Below, piece after piece: positions 63,604-64,000 of a stretch of 64,000 bases of DNA. The DNA lies in contig NZ_CP045696.1 in assembly GCF_009676955.1 (NCBI RefSeq), positions 124,001 to 188,000 of the forward strand. Direction: 5' to 3'. The DNA comes from Sodaliphilus pleomorphus (lineage in GTDB: Bacteria; Bacteroidota; Bacteroidia; Bacteroidales; Muribaculaceae). Under the pieces are notes generated by a model. The model was not told the origin of the DNA. It did not search any database and saw only the letters and a program-made list of their open reading frames with translations. The translations under genes were made by a program, and so were the position numbers. The first letter of the stretch is position 1. Every line of letters begins with the position of its first letter.

Positions 63604-64000
63604 ATGGCAAACATATTGAATATTGAGACGTCAACAAGTGTGTGTTCGGTAGCATTAACCAGTGAGGGTCAGGTGCTTGAGCATTACGAGAATTACGATG
63701 GCAAAACTCACGCCACACTGCTGAGCCTGTACATACAACGGAGCCTCAAGTATGCCCGCTCTCGCAACATGCAACTCGACGCAGTGGCCGTAAGCATCGG
63801 TCCCGGGTCCTACACGGGCTTGCGCATTGGACTTTCAGAAGCCAAGGGGCTGGCATTCGGCTTCAACATTCCCCTCATCGGTGTCAACACCTTGCAATTG
63901 CTCACTGTCACTACAATGTTTAATCATTTTATCGACGATGACAATGCGCTCTATGTGCCCATGATCGATGCCCGCCGCATGGAGGTGTACACTGGAGTCT
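63604..64000 (+). CDS. tsaB: tRNA t6A synthesis protein TsaB (3' partial)
   Basis: Inactive-looking ASKHA-fold partner of TsaD that is needed to make t6A37 on tRNA. The frame starts at the ATG 63604 and runs open for about 132 codons to the window edge: MANILNIETSTSVCSVAL at the start, THATLLSLYIQRSL (about 38), and the TsaB signature AVAVSIGPGSYTGLRIGLSEAKGLAFG (about 61-87) followed by NTLQLL and the MIDARRMEVYT segment. These identify TsaB clearly. The 3' end lies outside the window. It is divergent from yicC, with about 100 bases between the starts. tsaC, the other t6A gene here, is 9 kb away. Confidence 0.93.
   Translation, partial: MANILNIETSTSVCSVALTSEGQVLEHYENYDGKTHATLLSLYIQRSLKYARSRNMQLDAVAVSIGPGSYTGLRIGLSEAKGLAFGFNIPLIGVNTLQLLTVTTMFNHFIDDDNALYVPMIDARRMEVYTGV

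Overview
The window looks like chromosomal DNA of a gut-type Bacteroidales bacterium; Muribaculaceae or a close family is my inference, not a demonstrated assignment. The evidence is a SusC/SusD fructan locus with a hybrid two-component regulator, type III glutamine synthetase, a tmRNA tag GENNYALAA, HU-CCDC81/SPOR and DUF5063 proteins, and repeated Bacteroidetes promoters (TTG, about 19-21 bases, then TAnnTTTG). Two insertion sequences interrupt otherwise ordinary gene content. No rRNA, tRNA or CRISPR array was seen; the only RNA genes are tmRNA and a cobalamin riboswitch.

Layout. 1-1.8 kb: a GC-rich IS1634-type transposase cut by the window edge. 2-9.1 kb: ADP-forming acyl-CoA synthetase, an ABC-F ATPase and pyruvate phosphate dikinase. 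9.5-10.7 kb: ribosomal operon rpsF-rpsR-rplI. 10.8-12 kb: a DUF4369-like lipoprotein and ssrA. 12.2-25.4 kb: a fructan utilisation locus with a fructose-type hybrid sensor, MFS sugar transporter, fructokinase, SusC, SusD, an IS1380-type insertion, and a GH32 fructanase. SusC/SusD bind and import fructan oligosaccharides, GH32 releases fructose in the periplasm, MFS imports it and the kinase phosphorylates it. The MFS and susC promoters share an upstream block that may be the regulator's operator.

25.5-35.9 kb has a vitamin B12 flavour: a 2087-residue secreted modular protein ending in DUF4465 and a sorting tail, a cobalamin riboswitch upstream of it on the same strand, and, divergently, anaerobic ribonucleotide reductase nrdD-nrdG followed by a cobalamin adenosyltransferase gene. 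36-47.6 kb: glutamine synthetase III, a long PurF-like protein, recJ-recQ, an MscS channel, a TPR protein and an HU-CCDC81/SPOR protein. 47.6-57.6 kb: a C45-type Ntn hydrolase with a membrane protein, thioesterase-dprA, a nucleoside phosphorylase, an amidase-lipoprotein pair, a B3/B4 protein with tsaC, and mtnN-luxS-EamA. 57.7-64 kb: a minus-strand cluster yicC-gmk-nadD-DUF5063-M18 peptidase-phosphosugar mutase, then divergent tsaB running off the end.

The most interesting points are the giant DUF4465 protein behind the B12 riboswitch, the hybrid sensor that lacks a kinase ATP-binding domain, the shared promoter block in the fructan locus, and a hairpin that covers the start codon of the IS1380 transposase. 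All functional calls are from reading the sequence; no database search was run.
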